From: Marchantia polymorpha subsp. ruderalis
Taxonomy: Eukaryota > Streptophyta > Marchantiopsida > Marchantiales > Marchantiaceae
Direction: 5' to 3'
Assembly (NCBI GenBank): GCA_037833965.1
Contig: AP031353.1
Location: 27,220,501 to 27,284,500, forward strand
DNA: 64,000 bases
Part shown: piece by piece, positions 36,683 to 49,700 of the stretch
How the letters are laid out: every line of letters begins with the position of its first letter
Numbering within the stretch: position 1 is the first letter of the stretch
Translations under genes and position numbers: made by a program
The notes under the pieces: model-generated
Seen by the model: the letters and a program-made list of their open reading frames with translations, nothing else
What the model was told of the DNA's origin: nothing
The model's database searches: none

Positions 36683-39255
36683 TTTGGATGATGGTAAGTA
36701 GAGCCATGCTAAAGAATGCAAACTATAGTAAGTATAGTTGATATGAAATTACAATAATTTGATATTTATTATGATATTACTCAACAATAAATTTAATCCA
36801 ACCATTGCATCACTATAACTTGTTTGAAATAATTGAATTTTAACATTTCTCAAGTTATAATTATCACAAACCTATATGCCATTTACTATCTTTAAAAATA
36901 ATTTTAGATTTTACAAAAACAATACACAATAAATGTAAAAAATAAATTAAAATAACATCTAAATTCTAAAAAACACATTATTTTCAATAAAATTCTTTTA
37001 TAAAAAAACACAAAATAAAAATTTTATATTTTGCTATTCAAAATTACGTTTTAAAATATTTTTATCAATTATCTCAAATTTTTTTCCAATTTTATTGCTC
37101 TAGTTTGATATCATTTATGATGATATTATACTATGCTTATTTCAATCAGTCTTAATTCAATATGTTTGTCAAATCAATACAATGTGATAATGATTTATAT
37201 TTAATGTGATAATTTTTTTGTTTGTTCATACATTTTATCAATATTCATTTTATTTCATTTCAAGAATTTTCTATTAATATTGACTTGAATTTTTTCCATC
37301 ATCAATTTAAAACATCTAATAATTTTTTTGAATTCAATATACATCATATATATGTATAATTTATTTTTTCCTTTGGTTGAATTTTTTTTATAGGATCAAT
37401 ATTCTTAAGAAAAAGCTAAATGATAGATAAATAAATAGAGATTTATCATTAATTTTTTTCAAATTTATTTTGCAATAATTAAATTTGAATATAATATTAT
37501 TATAATTTTAATGATACTAAAATAATAAAATTTTAATTTTATTGATACATTGTTTTTTAAGAATCGAAATGCTTTTATAATCTCCATTAACATTAAATTC
37601 CAAGGTAAAATTTCAATTACACAATTGAAACTTGTACAAATTGAATAATAAAGCATATCAAAAAAAGTTGATGATATTATGATAAAAATAAATAAGTTAG
37701 CTTCATGGAAATATTACATAAACTAATACAATTAAAATTTTAATATCAAATAAAGATGAATTTAATTGTGAAGATTGAACAAACGACATTAAAGACTAGA
37801 GAATGAAAAACTATTTGATTTATATCACATTAGCATAACTAATTGCACCGTTGATATTGTTATGCATAGTTCTAGATAAAATTACTTTTTTATGACTCAA
37901 AAATTGCAAAGTTTTGAGTGAATAGTGTTGTTGATACAATATTTTAATATATATAATTTATAATTTTTGTGAACAAATATTGCATTCAAATTTTTTGAAG
38001 TATACATATAAGAAGATTTGCAAAATCATTGAACAATGTATAATTACAAGAATAAGTTATTTGAAATGAATTAAGTTGATTTTGAGTTTTGTGATCTTCT
38101 TCATTCAAATCCAATAATTCTGTATGTTATCGTCACAAAATTTTAAATTTTAGTGAAACCTTATTAATACCTTGATATCAATCTAAACGAAATGTTCTGA
38201 TATCATAAAAAATCTATCATATTATATTATTAGACTAAGATTTGTTCTGAAATACGAAATTGAAATGTCAATGTAATAACAAAAGCCTATTTGTATTTAT
38301 TATGTAAAATAAGCATTATTTGTAGACTCAATGACTTGATCATTGTTAATTATGAATAATAATTAATTATTTTTTAATTCAATATCATGTCACAATTATT
38401 TTAATTATGATGTAAAAAAAGGAATTTAATTTTAGATTGTTATATGTCAATAAATTTTTTTTAAACTAGTTTTTATCAGAAAAATTTATTTCAAGTTCAT
38501 ATATTGAAAATTTAGATCTTCAGTATAAAAAATAATAATTTTTTAACAATATTATATAATAATATTGTTAATAATAATTTTAAATTACTATAGTAGAATA
38601 TATTTCTAAATACAATTAATCTTTATCAAGGTAGATTTTTAACAAGAATATTATTATATTAAATTAATAAATTATTTCATTATACATAATTTTCATTATC
38701 ATTATTTCATTCATGTATATAATTGCTGTAAATCTTATGATGATATTTTTACTTAGTATGGTAATTCAAGAGTGATTAAAGTTGTTCACATATTTTTGTA
38801 GTATGAATGATATTTTAGTTAATTTAAGATAATTTAAATATAAGTTAGAAGATTTATGGTACAAATTTTTTTATATTAAACTGATTTGTAGTTCTAGACA
38901 TGCATATAAATAAATTTTGATCTGTATTAGAATTCAAACTTCATATTATATGATTGATTTTTTTAAGAAAATAGAGTTTAAAAAGTTATATTACAAAATT
39001 AAATATGAAAACGAATATTTCATGCTATTTTATTTTTTTAATTATTAATTTTATATTCAAACAAAAAGATATTCGATGAATACATTTTTTGCCAAGATTC
39101 AATACATTTCTTGTATAAAATACGGAGAAAAAATAAAATAAATACAAAATACAATTAAAAATTAAAAATTCAATGACTTAATCAAATTGAAAATTACAGG
39201 TTGACTAAGAAAAAAAATTAATCCCTTTAGATGTTTTAAGAATTTAAACTATCAA

Positions 39256-39455
39256 CATTTGATAATAATAAGTGATATCAAATTGATCAATGAATTGCAC
39301 ATTTATTTATTGAGCTTGACTGTCTTTTCAATAATTAGAACAAACTACATGTTAGCATTTGATAATAATTAATGATATCAAATTGATCAATGAATTGCAT
39401 ATTTATATATTGAGCTTGATTGTATTTTCAATAACTAAAACAAACTATGTGTCAG
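39256..39455. repeat. 100 bp tandem duplication (two units)
   Basis: Unit 1 (39256-39355) and unit 2 (39356-39455) begin CATTTGATAATAAT and are roughly 90 percent alike, with an exact 100 bp period. A third unit starts but fades after a few bases. No coding potential. Confidence 0.85.
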
Positions 39456-41149
39456 CATACAAATTTGGGGATGAATTTTATCATCGGAGATTTGATTGAG
39501 ATTATATTATCATGAACTTTTAAAAAACAACTAAAGATCATATGTTGATAATAATATAGGTTGAAACTTCGTTAATAAAATAGATTTTTAAAACTTTTAA
39601 GACTAAAATAAGTAATTATCATTATTTTTTCTTCTTTTAAATGCAAATTTGAAACATCTTTGTTCCAAAGAATCATTTGCACAATTTAGCTTTATACTTG
39701 TACAGTTCAATCAAAACTTGAACCTATCACAAAAATCATGTTGTAAATTTCTGTTGGCTTGAAACAATTTGATCAAAAACCTGTTTATAGCTTTTATAAT
39801 CCATTGAAATTGCCTTGCCAAATGGTGTCTTACAATTGCATCTTTGCATTAATTTTTGACAGTCAGAACTATAAACATATTTTCTAAACCTATAACAAAG
39901 TGCACATCATCAGCTAACTTTTGGTTGAAAGAAATTTATCAATCTTGTGACACTCGCGTAATCATTGTTAATTTGAAATAGTATTCTACATAAATCAAAT
40001 GTTCTTTCTCTCTTTTTGATAATTTTTTTGTTCTTTTCTCATCATTTGTTCATGAAATATTTTTTACTTCAGGTATATTTTTTTGATTAATTTTCCAAAC
40101 TATTTTTCTTCAAATTTTGGGAAATAATGATTCCCATGTGTTAAAAAATATATTTTATATCATTTTTTTCATTTCCACTTATTTTTATCTTCATGATTTT
40201 TTTGGTCATCTTTTTTACATTCATGTTTATCTTTTACTTATTTGCTCACTACCACTTGTACTGCCATGTTAAACTTTTCTAACCTACTACTTCTCTTTTT
40301 TGTTGTAGTTCACATACACTAACACATATTTCAAATTTTGTCATTTTCAACAATTTGACTATCTCTTTGTCTTGATAAAATTGCTCTATGTGTTGATTTT
40401 TTTGACTTTATTATAAATTTTGAATTCAAAATTTTTTGAATCCATCTTTGCACTTTTTGACCTAGGTATTCATTGTAATTTTATCAGTTTCTTGTCACCA
40501 CTTTGAAACTATTTGTAGCAACTTAGTGCTATTAACATCATCAAAAATTTCTCATTTCTTTGGTCTTCTTTATGATACATTCATCACCAATTTGAGCTAT
40601 TTATAATAGCAATTCTTCACCTATTTAGTCATCATTTGAATAGTTTTTAAAAAATTAAGAAAATGATATAAAAATAAATTCTAAGATTAAATTTAGACAA
40701 AAAAACAATAATTTCAAAACTAGAAGATGATGCTTTATTGAATAGGTGAAAATTGAATACCTTAAGAAAGATTATTGAAGCAGAATATTTTGACATTTAT
40801 AGGAAAAACAAGAAAAATGATAGGGTATATTTGTTGAAATACAATTATGTTTTTTAATTTCAAAAATATGTCTTTTGTACTTCATGTCAATGAAAAAAAT
40901 AATATTTAAGATTGTGCATGTTTATATCACATATGATATAAAAAGAAGTCTTTAGTTATTGTTTAATTTAAGTACAATAAGATTCAATATATTATATTGG
41001 ACTGAATCATTCATTGTTGAAAATTGTGATATTGATATGAAAAATTATGATGTTATTGCATTGATATTGGAAGAATAATATCCAGTAATAATAATATAAG
41101 ACAAACTTAAATGTCTATTAATAAATTTGAGTGAAATGCTGCTATGGAG

Positions 41150-43850
41150 AGGGAGATGCAATTGCGATGGATAATAAGAGTTGGGAGCTAATGAAGCTTC
41201 ATAAAAATCAAACTTTGATTTATTGCAAATGGATGTACAAGTTGAAAAACAATCCAATAAGTGACAAATGAAAGTTGTGTATTAAAATGAAGGTTTTTCA
41301 TCTATAGCAAAATTTACTAGAATTTGTTTGCTATATGCACTTGCTACAATTTTTATTATGGTTATGGACTAGATGTATTTTTTTATTGCATTTTTTAATG
41401 AATTTTTAGAGTAAAAAATATACATGAGACAACCAATTGGTTTAAAGAAGAAAGATCAACAGAATTTATTATGTAGATTGCTGAGGTCAACATATGGATC
41501 GAAGCAAGATTTTTAGTAATAAAATGCAAGATTTGATAAGTTCATGAAAACACAAGGTTTTTCATAGATTGCATATACTTATTTATACATGCAAAAATTG
41601 AATAATGAGATTTTCAATCTTATTGTTTAAGTACTTTATGTGAATCACATGTTCATCTTGATGAATTACAAATCCTACGTTTGATAGGTGCAAGAACCAA
41701 CTAAAGTTTACATTTAGAATGAAAGATTTGGATAAATCCAAGAGTATATTATGGATATATATTCATAAAAAGTTGATGAAGAGTAAATTATGGTTGAGTC
41801 GAGGCAAGTACTTTCAATGTGTGTTTGAAAAAATTAAGATAGCAAATTTTAGACAAGTATGTACTTCTTTGGCAATATATTTCAAACTTTATGCATCTCA
41901 ATGTCCAATTGATGTCATTGAAAAAGAAAAGATGTCATGAATTTTTTGTGAAAAAGTTGTAGATATCCTTATATATTTGATGGTATGCACAAAGTATGAC
42001 GTTGCTCCAACAATGTACAAGATGAGAAGGTACATGTCAAATCATAAAAAGTTGCATGATTAGCAATGAAATGTATGATCATGTAGCTAAAGAGCACAAA
42101 GGATTATGATTTATTGTTAAATATTCATTAAACAATTAAAAATACTTGCTAGATCACATTGATGCTCACTATAGACAAGATTAAATCTACAAGTGGACAT
42201 TTGTTTACACTTGGTAATGGATGCATTCAATTGAGGATCTATCTTGCAGAAGTAATTTGATCTATAATAGAAGTTGAATATAGAGTTGCAACAGATAGTC
42301 ATATTTATCATGTCTTATTACTTAGACATGATTGAAATTTTAAGGTTGTCAAATTTTAATGTGATAGCCAAAGTGCGTTACATCTTGTTGCAAATTAAGT
42401 GTTTCACTTAATTGATGAACATATGAGTGAAACACATCAACATTATGTATTACTTTATGAGACATGAAGTTTGTGATAAAAGTATTGAACTAGTCAAGAT
42501 TAATTTTAGGAAACATTGTGGAGCTATGCAAGTTTTGCATGAAGAGTACAAGTAGAATTTACTTGCAATTTTAGTAATTTCATTATATTTGTACTCTTTC
42601 TTATTTTGGCTATGGTATAATTCTAGTTTAAAGAGTAGTCTCTAGTATATTTCCTTACAGTATTTATTTCAGAGTAATTTTGTAGGTTATGGAGTGTATA
42701 TCCTCAACATAAGTTAATGAGAAGATTATTTGTCATTTTTAAGAATGATAAGTTCAAGTTGAGATTTAAATGTGCAAGAAAGTGAGATTTATGCAATTAA
42801 AAACGGAGAAAAAAATTCTATTAGAAAATTTGAGATTTTTAATAAATGATATATGAACTTTGTTATTTTACTACACTAGTTGTTGAATAATTTTTGAGCG
42901 TAATTCATTTCTTGTTATACTCAAGGAAAGTAAATCTAAGGTGAGAACATATTTCCAAAAAATGTGTTTCCAGGATATCAAACTTATATGAAGTGTTACA
43001 AGTTTGTGATGTTTATCTAGTAGTAAGTTGATGTTCAATAGTAGAGGTGTTTCATTGAATGAATTTAAAATATTAAATGAGGGTTAGAAATTTTATGTTC
43101 CTCATATAAATAAGCTATGATTTTATGTAAGGAAAGATGATGAGTCAATAAGAGTTGATCCTTCAAATAAACAAGTTACGGAAATGAGAAAGTTCAAGAT
43201 TGTGATAACATTGATGAATCTTAATACATTTCAACACATCAAAATTTAATCACAATTATCAACAAGAAATATGTCTTAATTTTATATTTTATATTTTTAA
43301 TTAAATTGCAAAATTATCTAATCCAACGAAATATCTATCTTGATGATATTGCTATGATTTTGATATTGAAGTAAAGTCAATCATCTTCTTCATACAATAA
43401 AACTCAAGAGTTTTTTGAATAATTTTGAATAAATTGCAAGAATAAAAAGAGAAATGAAATTATCAAACAAGATGATATGTCAATTGAGAAAAGTTTTTTT
43501 AAATATGACATTTATACATAAGATTGTGAATCTTCAATGTCAAAATAAAGATGATAAACATGTTTCTCTGAAGCAAATGATGGCAAGTTGGAGAAGTCGT
43601 ATAGGTATCAAGTATCAATCTTTTCAAAACAAGTTGTGTATGATAAATTGATTAAGCTAATCAAGGATCATTAGTAAATCAAATCTTCCTTCTGTTTTCA
43701 TTAAAATTATTTTTAGAGAAATTTATTGAGATTTAATGACACATTGAAAATTTGCTAATGAGTACAAGAAAAATTTATTGGCAATTATGTTATTTTGTAT
43801 GTGTTTTTGATTTAAAAAATTTAATGCTTAATTTTATTAAATAAAAAATT
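41150..43850 (+). mobile_element. Copia (Ty1) retrotransposon fossils, two adjoining partial copies
   Basis: From about 41.15 to 42.6 kb the plus strand carries clear remains of a Copia reverse transcriptase and RNase H. The best part, 41719-41938, shows the family order MKDL..SKSILW, then LWLSRGKY, then CTSLAIYFKL. From about 42.9 to 43.85 kb there are weaker remains of the integrase C-terminal region, the start of a reverse transcriptase and the same tail sequence that ends the first copy. This suggests a second, internally shortened copy lying behind it. No LTRs could be delimited. The elements are broken many times over and strongly AT-shifted, so they are old. Confidence 0.85.
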
Positions 43851-46267
43851 TAAGTTTCACCTTAAAAGTCTTTGTCTATTTTTCTTATAACTTTTAAATT
43901 TTAAAATCTCCAAGACACAAATCTGTCACATATATTTGATATAAGTTATCAAATGAGAAAATAATTTATTCATAAAAATATAATAAGAATTTTTATTAAT
44001 TTGTGTTATAAGATCAATCTTAAATTTTTTTTCAATTTGGCAATAATCTAGATGATTATTTCTTTTTTTTAGAAAAGCAATGCAATATGTTGTGATATTA
44101 ACAAAAATTTTAAATTCAAATATTAAATTGAATATGTTCAAGAAAAAATGATGATGAAGTTAAATAAAATTAAAGAATTATTTTTTAGAAAAAATAACAT
44201 AAATTATTTTCAATTCAAAGCATGAGGATTAATTTTAACATGAATCAATCCATATTTAAATTAAATAGGTTAATTGATTAAAAAATTTGAAATGATCAAT
44301 TTTTGGAATAACTAATAATAATAAATGTTACACTAATATTATTTATATAATTTATTAATTTTTCAATTTAAAAAAAATTAAAATTAAAATAAAATATATG
44401 AAATGAATAATTATATTTACGAGCAAAAAATGTGATAAATTTTGATCAAAATATGTTCAAGTTTTAGATTTTTTATTTGTATATAAATTTAAACTCTCCT
44501 GATCATTTTTTGTTATGAAAATTTAGTGAAGAATAGAAGATATAAATTAGAATTATATAAATTATAAAAAATGGATTTATAAAAAATGAAATTTAAAAAA
44601 TAGAGGAATTTTTTTGAAAAAAATCACAAACATAGTATCATGATAATATATTGCAAAAATGTTTGATCATTTTTCAAATAATGATGAACTTGAATACTTA
44701 AAAAAAAATGAATAGATGATTTTTTAGAAAATTTCTTGATAGCTTAATAAATTTGATTGCATGGAAAACGAAATTTTTATGGATATTAAACAATTAGAGA
44801 TTTTGAATTTGATTGAAAAAGTACTTGCTATGTATGATAACATAATGGCTAAAGGAACATGGTGATGAAAAGTGCAAGTAAATGTATGAACTAAACGAAT
44901 GCAGAGAATGATTTGAAATTGTTAAGAGTCTATGAAATTATGAAAGATTGTAATGTTAATCTCATGCTTTAAAAGATATATGTACATTTAGAATTATATG
45001 AGATTGATTTTAAATAAGTTTTCAGTAATTGAAGTACTGAAATTCGAATCCAGATAACAATGAAATATTGTATGCATTTTTTATCTCCTTCCAAAATGTT
45101 TCATTTTTTTTAAAGATAAGAAATATGTGAAAAATAAAATCTTAAATATTTGAACAAAACAAAAGATGTTTTTAAATAATTTTACATGAAATTTTCATGT
45201 TGATGTTAGATAAATTGAACACACATAGATTCCATAAATTAAAGTAAGATAATGAGATGTGTTTAATTTTATCAAAAGTAATAAGTAATTAGTCTGTATA
45301 AATAATATTGATAATAATTATTTTTGTAAATCTATCTAGCTTAAATAATCAAAAATTTGTCACACAATATTAAAAGATACTTATAAGTTTTTTTTGAAAG
45401 TAGTAATAACATTGAATTTTATATGAAAACAAGCTCATAAACTTTTTCAAATTTTGTTTATGAGTTTGATGGATATGATATATTAAAATTTATCTATTAC
45501 AAATAAGATACAAATTTTCTGAACCATAACAGCATTAAAATAGATTATAATATAATTTATTTTTTATTAGAAATATATCTAGTTTCATCAAAATTTGAGT
45601 CCATTTGATCCGTATATTAGCAAAACAAGATCTTTATAAAATTTTATGAAGTAATATGATTATAAAAAATTTATATATTAATTATTTTATAATCATATTA
45701 GATATTGCATGTATGTGCCATAAATACATGATTTTACTTAGAATTTTTTTTGTGAATAAACATTTTTCATTATCTGAAAACTATGTGAAATAACATCGTT
45801 ATTATTGCTAAAACTTAAGCTCCCTGAATATATATTATATCTTCCGTGGGGTTTATAATTTAAGATCGGAAATATTATTGTTGGTAAGATTTTTCCATTA
45901 GCTTCAGAATATTTTTTGGTCAAGAAGTACATCGATTTCATAAATTTTTGTAAATCTTTGATATGGTATTTGATGATTAGAAATCATAATTTTTCATGTT
46001 ATAGAAACTAATGTGTCTGAACTTTTTTTTGGAATTTGTGATGGAAATTCCCAATGAAAATCTGCACTAAATCTCGAGTTTTAATATCAGATAGATTGTT
46101 GCTCGTAACTACAAATTGCTCAGATAGTTTAAATACGATATTCAGACACATCAGAATCTGTCAAATTGTAATTCTCGAATGTATGTGGCCCGAAGGCAGA
46201 CTGGTCGGGTCCCTTCACTATGAGCCATCAAATAATTGATTCGGTTGTTTCAGAAAAATTAAAGTTA

Positions 46268-46301
46268 TAAGCAATGTATCTATTTTGTGAAAAATCATCT
46301 T
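46268..46301 (+). repeat. Dispersed 34 bp direct repeat, copy 1
   Basis: Begins TAAGCAATGTATCTATTTTG and matches 46705-46738 with two mismatches, 437 bp apart. This may be a small duplication or shared debris of one element. Confidence 0.85.
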
Positions 46302-46704
46302 CGAATTAAAATGTGAAATGACCTAGAACTATGTAAAGAGCAGACATGTTAGACTGGAAATCTGCACATGACAATTACCGTGTACCTTCTATGCAGCCAG
46401 TCAAAGTGCTGACCATAACCAGTTCATTGAACTGGCTAAGGGTGTCTCTTCATATTTCTAGTAGGCATAATAAGTAGTTGACAGAAGAAGATCAAAGTAA
46501 GCCCATGGGTCACCAATAATCATATCGTGTAGATTATTTCTTCATGAGCATTTTCTGCCTTGGCTGCCAGAATGAAACGTCTCCATGTATCGAAAACAAC
46601 TTTGGGGTCATGTACCGGGTTGTGGCGTTTGAACGACTACGCTGCTCTATCCACAAAGAAAATGATTGCTTATGTAAAGAATTTGGAAGCTCAAATACAG
46701 GTAA

Positions 46705-46738
46705 TAAGCAATGTGTCTATATTGTGAAAAATCATCTT
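46705..46738 (+). repeat. Dispersed 34 bp direct repeat, copy 2
   Basis: Partner of 46268-46301. The sequence between the copies is low-copy and has no recognised gene. Confidence 0.85.
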
Positions 46739-46739
46739 T

Positions 46740-49700
46740 GTTAAACCGTTACTATTATCCCGAAGTGTAGTTATTTTCTGTTGAGGCAACCACATCTTTA
46801 TTATTTTGGCTGACTTATCCTCACAATAGAAATGCTTGTGACACAACAGGCCAACTCAACGTCACCCAAAGATGATGGAGGAGTTGGTAACGTTTGACAT
46901 GGAGTGCATGTTCAGGTCCGGGTCTCAAGCAATATACAGAGGCATCTCGGAAGTTCGCTAGGGAGAATTTGGTAGATGTCCACAATGTGATGCTCGGATA
47001 GAGTTTCTAAGCATCAGAAGGCGGATCCGTTCTGCGTGAGGGCGCGGCGGATACAGTAGAGTGCAAGATCAGGATCTATAAATCAGATACAATGTTCAAC
47101 GAAAGGATCTACGCATAATGGTTTTGTGGTTTTGTGCTTGGGTGATTTTGACATTACCCTACTGTTGGAGAATTCAAAGAAGACTATCTAATGATTCACA
47201 TGGGACCTCGTCATCATTGAGAAGGGCTGTTTCGCGGGGAAGATTTGAGAACAGACGGACAACTCAGTGAGTAGACTCGATGCGGAACCTTTCTTTGGCT
47301 GCAGTCGTGAAACTTCGACGTGAGGAGGCGGTCCAGATGTTTCAGTATGGGACTGGATTCTGGGATCTGGCCATCTGCAGCTGCCTGGAGCTGTAGTTAC
47401 ATATATGTAAGACCGAATGATCCAGAGGCTGGCTGTCGCGTTTAGATACATCCTGAACTATGACTGTCCGAAGGTGGCAGCGAGGGAAGGTACAAACAGT
47501 GCGGCTGACTCTGCTATCCTTTCCCTCCCACCTACAGAATGCAAATTATGTGGGTTCACTTTGCAATTCCCAGAATATGCATAATACCACAGCAAGTCCA
47601 TCAGCTGTAGGTCACCAGGAGCAATTTACTGTTTTTGGAAAGCCGAGAAGCGGATCGGATCGGGTATAAACTGCTTGACTTGATCTGGTCTGGGTTTCGC
47701 TGATTCCTCAAAAGTTGGAGAAGATTGTCGAGTCCACCGAGTCCGATCGAATGATTATGAGAGTCGTTGTGTTGTCGAGACCTTGAAGAAAGAAGGAACG
47801 AAGGTCGGGAGGGAGGGAGGGCAGAGCGAAAGAAGACAGGAGGCGGGCTCGCGGAGGCTGTGGCTTCCTGCGCGCATACCTGACCATGAGTCGAGCGAGG
47901 TACTCAGGAACGGGAGCAAGGGAGACGTGGCGGCTGAGGGAGGGCAGGAAGCACCATCCCGCATTTCTTGTATGTATGCAGTCGAGGGGAAAAGTAAATA
48001 CGAACGGAGCGACGATTGTACGCAGACTTATCATGACCAGGCGCCCGCCGTCAATCCATTCAACAGCATACGTACAACAATTTGATTCCAAACAACAGTA
48101 CAAGAAGTTTGAACAATACATGATACTGGAGTCTGGAATCTGGAGGGAATCGATACAGGAGAAGCGCCTGCGTCATTGGCCGGAGCGACTTGACACATAC
48201 GGAGGATTTTGTTCTGGATCTCCTGGAGAGATTAGCATGATTGGGTCTTGTGCCTACTTTGTGCCCGTCACCTACGTAGGAGAAATCAATACCGGTATCA
48301 CCGCTGGGGCACAATCGCCAGCGCAGCTTTAACAGACCGAGGATTGTAGCTGGAGGAGCAGGGCACGCGATAGATACATTGATCGATTTGCATGATTAGG
48401 TAACCGTAGGAGGACGAGGACGAGGAGCTCCGGAGTCCGGACCCCGGAAAGGAACGCATGCCTCCCTGTAAAGATCCGCCCGGCGGAAATTCCATACCAT
48501 CGGATGCTGCTGCCCCTGCTGCTGACTGCTATACGAGAGTTGACAAGTTGGACCATTTCTCGAATTAGTCGTCGAGGCTCGAGCGTTCATCTCCAAGCCG
48601 CCACTGTTGCCAAAGCGAGCGAATCATCGCTCGGAACTAAAGAGCCAATGGACATGTCCATTGTCTTTTCACTGACACAAACGTCTTTCCTCTGCACAGT
48701 GAATGTGGTTCACCTTAACGTGTGTTCATGACTTTTCGAGATGAAATGTCGAATGAAAGAGGGCCTTCATTCGACAACTTTGAACAGAAACAAAATTATC
48801 ACCAGAGCCACCAGGGATCCGAAGCTGGTCGCAGACTTGCAGTCGACCAGCTGAATCAAACTGTAGCTCCAGATTCAAAGAAGATGTCGATTCGTATAAT
48901 GTACTGTATGGATGACTGAGCCCCGGTTTCGTACCGTTCGTGCGGGCATTAGTGTGTACGGCTGACCATATGGCATTTCGCCATATAACAAAACTCCAAG
49001 ACTCAAGTTCGTCCGAGCTTGTTCTCTGGTATATAAATTTGTCTGCATTGCAGTCGTACCCCTACTCCCCCGGAGCACTGACTGCCAGTAGGTCCTGCGA
49101 GCCGGGATTTACAAGGGGAAAATTCGGAAGCGAAGCCGCTTGGAATTTGGCTGTGAAGCTGAACGGAAGACCAGTAGAAGGCATGGTACATTTTAGGGCA
49201 ATTTCAACCAGACTTTTGTACATCATCATACAAAGGGCTCACGACTCCCAGATAATCCTTCTGTGTGTCTTGCTTGAAACGGGCGAAACCGACATACTCC
49301 TGATTCCTGACTGACTGACCGACTGACTTGACTACTTGACTTGACTTGACTCTGGAGAACTATTCTCCGCAAAGTACACTGTATGAGCTGGAAACGAAGT
49401 CCAGACGTCGGGTGGGAGAGGCCTCGTGCCCCGGCGAATGAGCTATAAATGAAGATGTTGAGGTAAATCGAGTGATTTCTTGGAAAAACGAAACGGAACG
49501 TAGAGCGGTGTGCTGTGCGGATAGAAGTAGCCGAGCCATACTTCTATTGGAGACTACCATGGCCGTGATATTAGGAGGATGAACTGCGAATGATTGTTCA
49601 TAATATCAACATCTACACTTCTATGAGACTTTGTGAAGACGACGTGCCTCAGTGCCAAATGTTTGAATTGGACCTTGACTGGATCATTTTGGATGTATGA

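Larger units (their letters stand above)
33400..46000. other. 12.6 kb AT desert holding old transposon remains
   Basis: Very AT-rich throughout, with long A/T runs and few open frames. Only the 36006-36682 element rises clearly in GC. The Copia fossils at about 41.15-43.85 kb are the only recognisable coding remains. The rest is probably older repeat debris decayed beyond recognition. Confidence 0.7.

Noticed and set aside
47708-48332. Long overlapping open frames on both strands
   Set aside because: GC-rich DNA gives long shadows. None has a domain, splice support or consistent composition.
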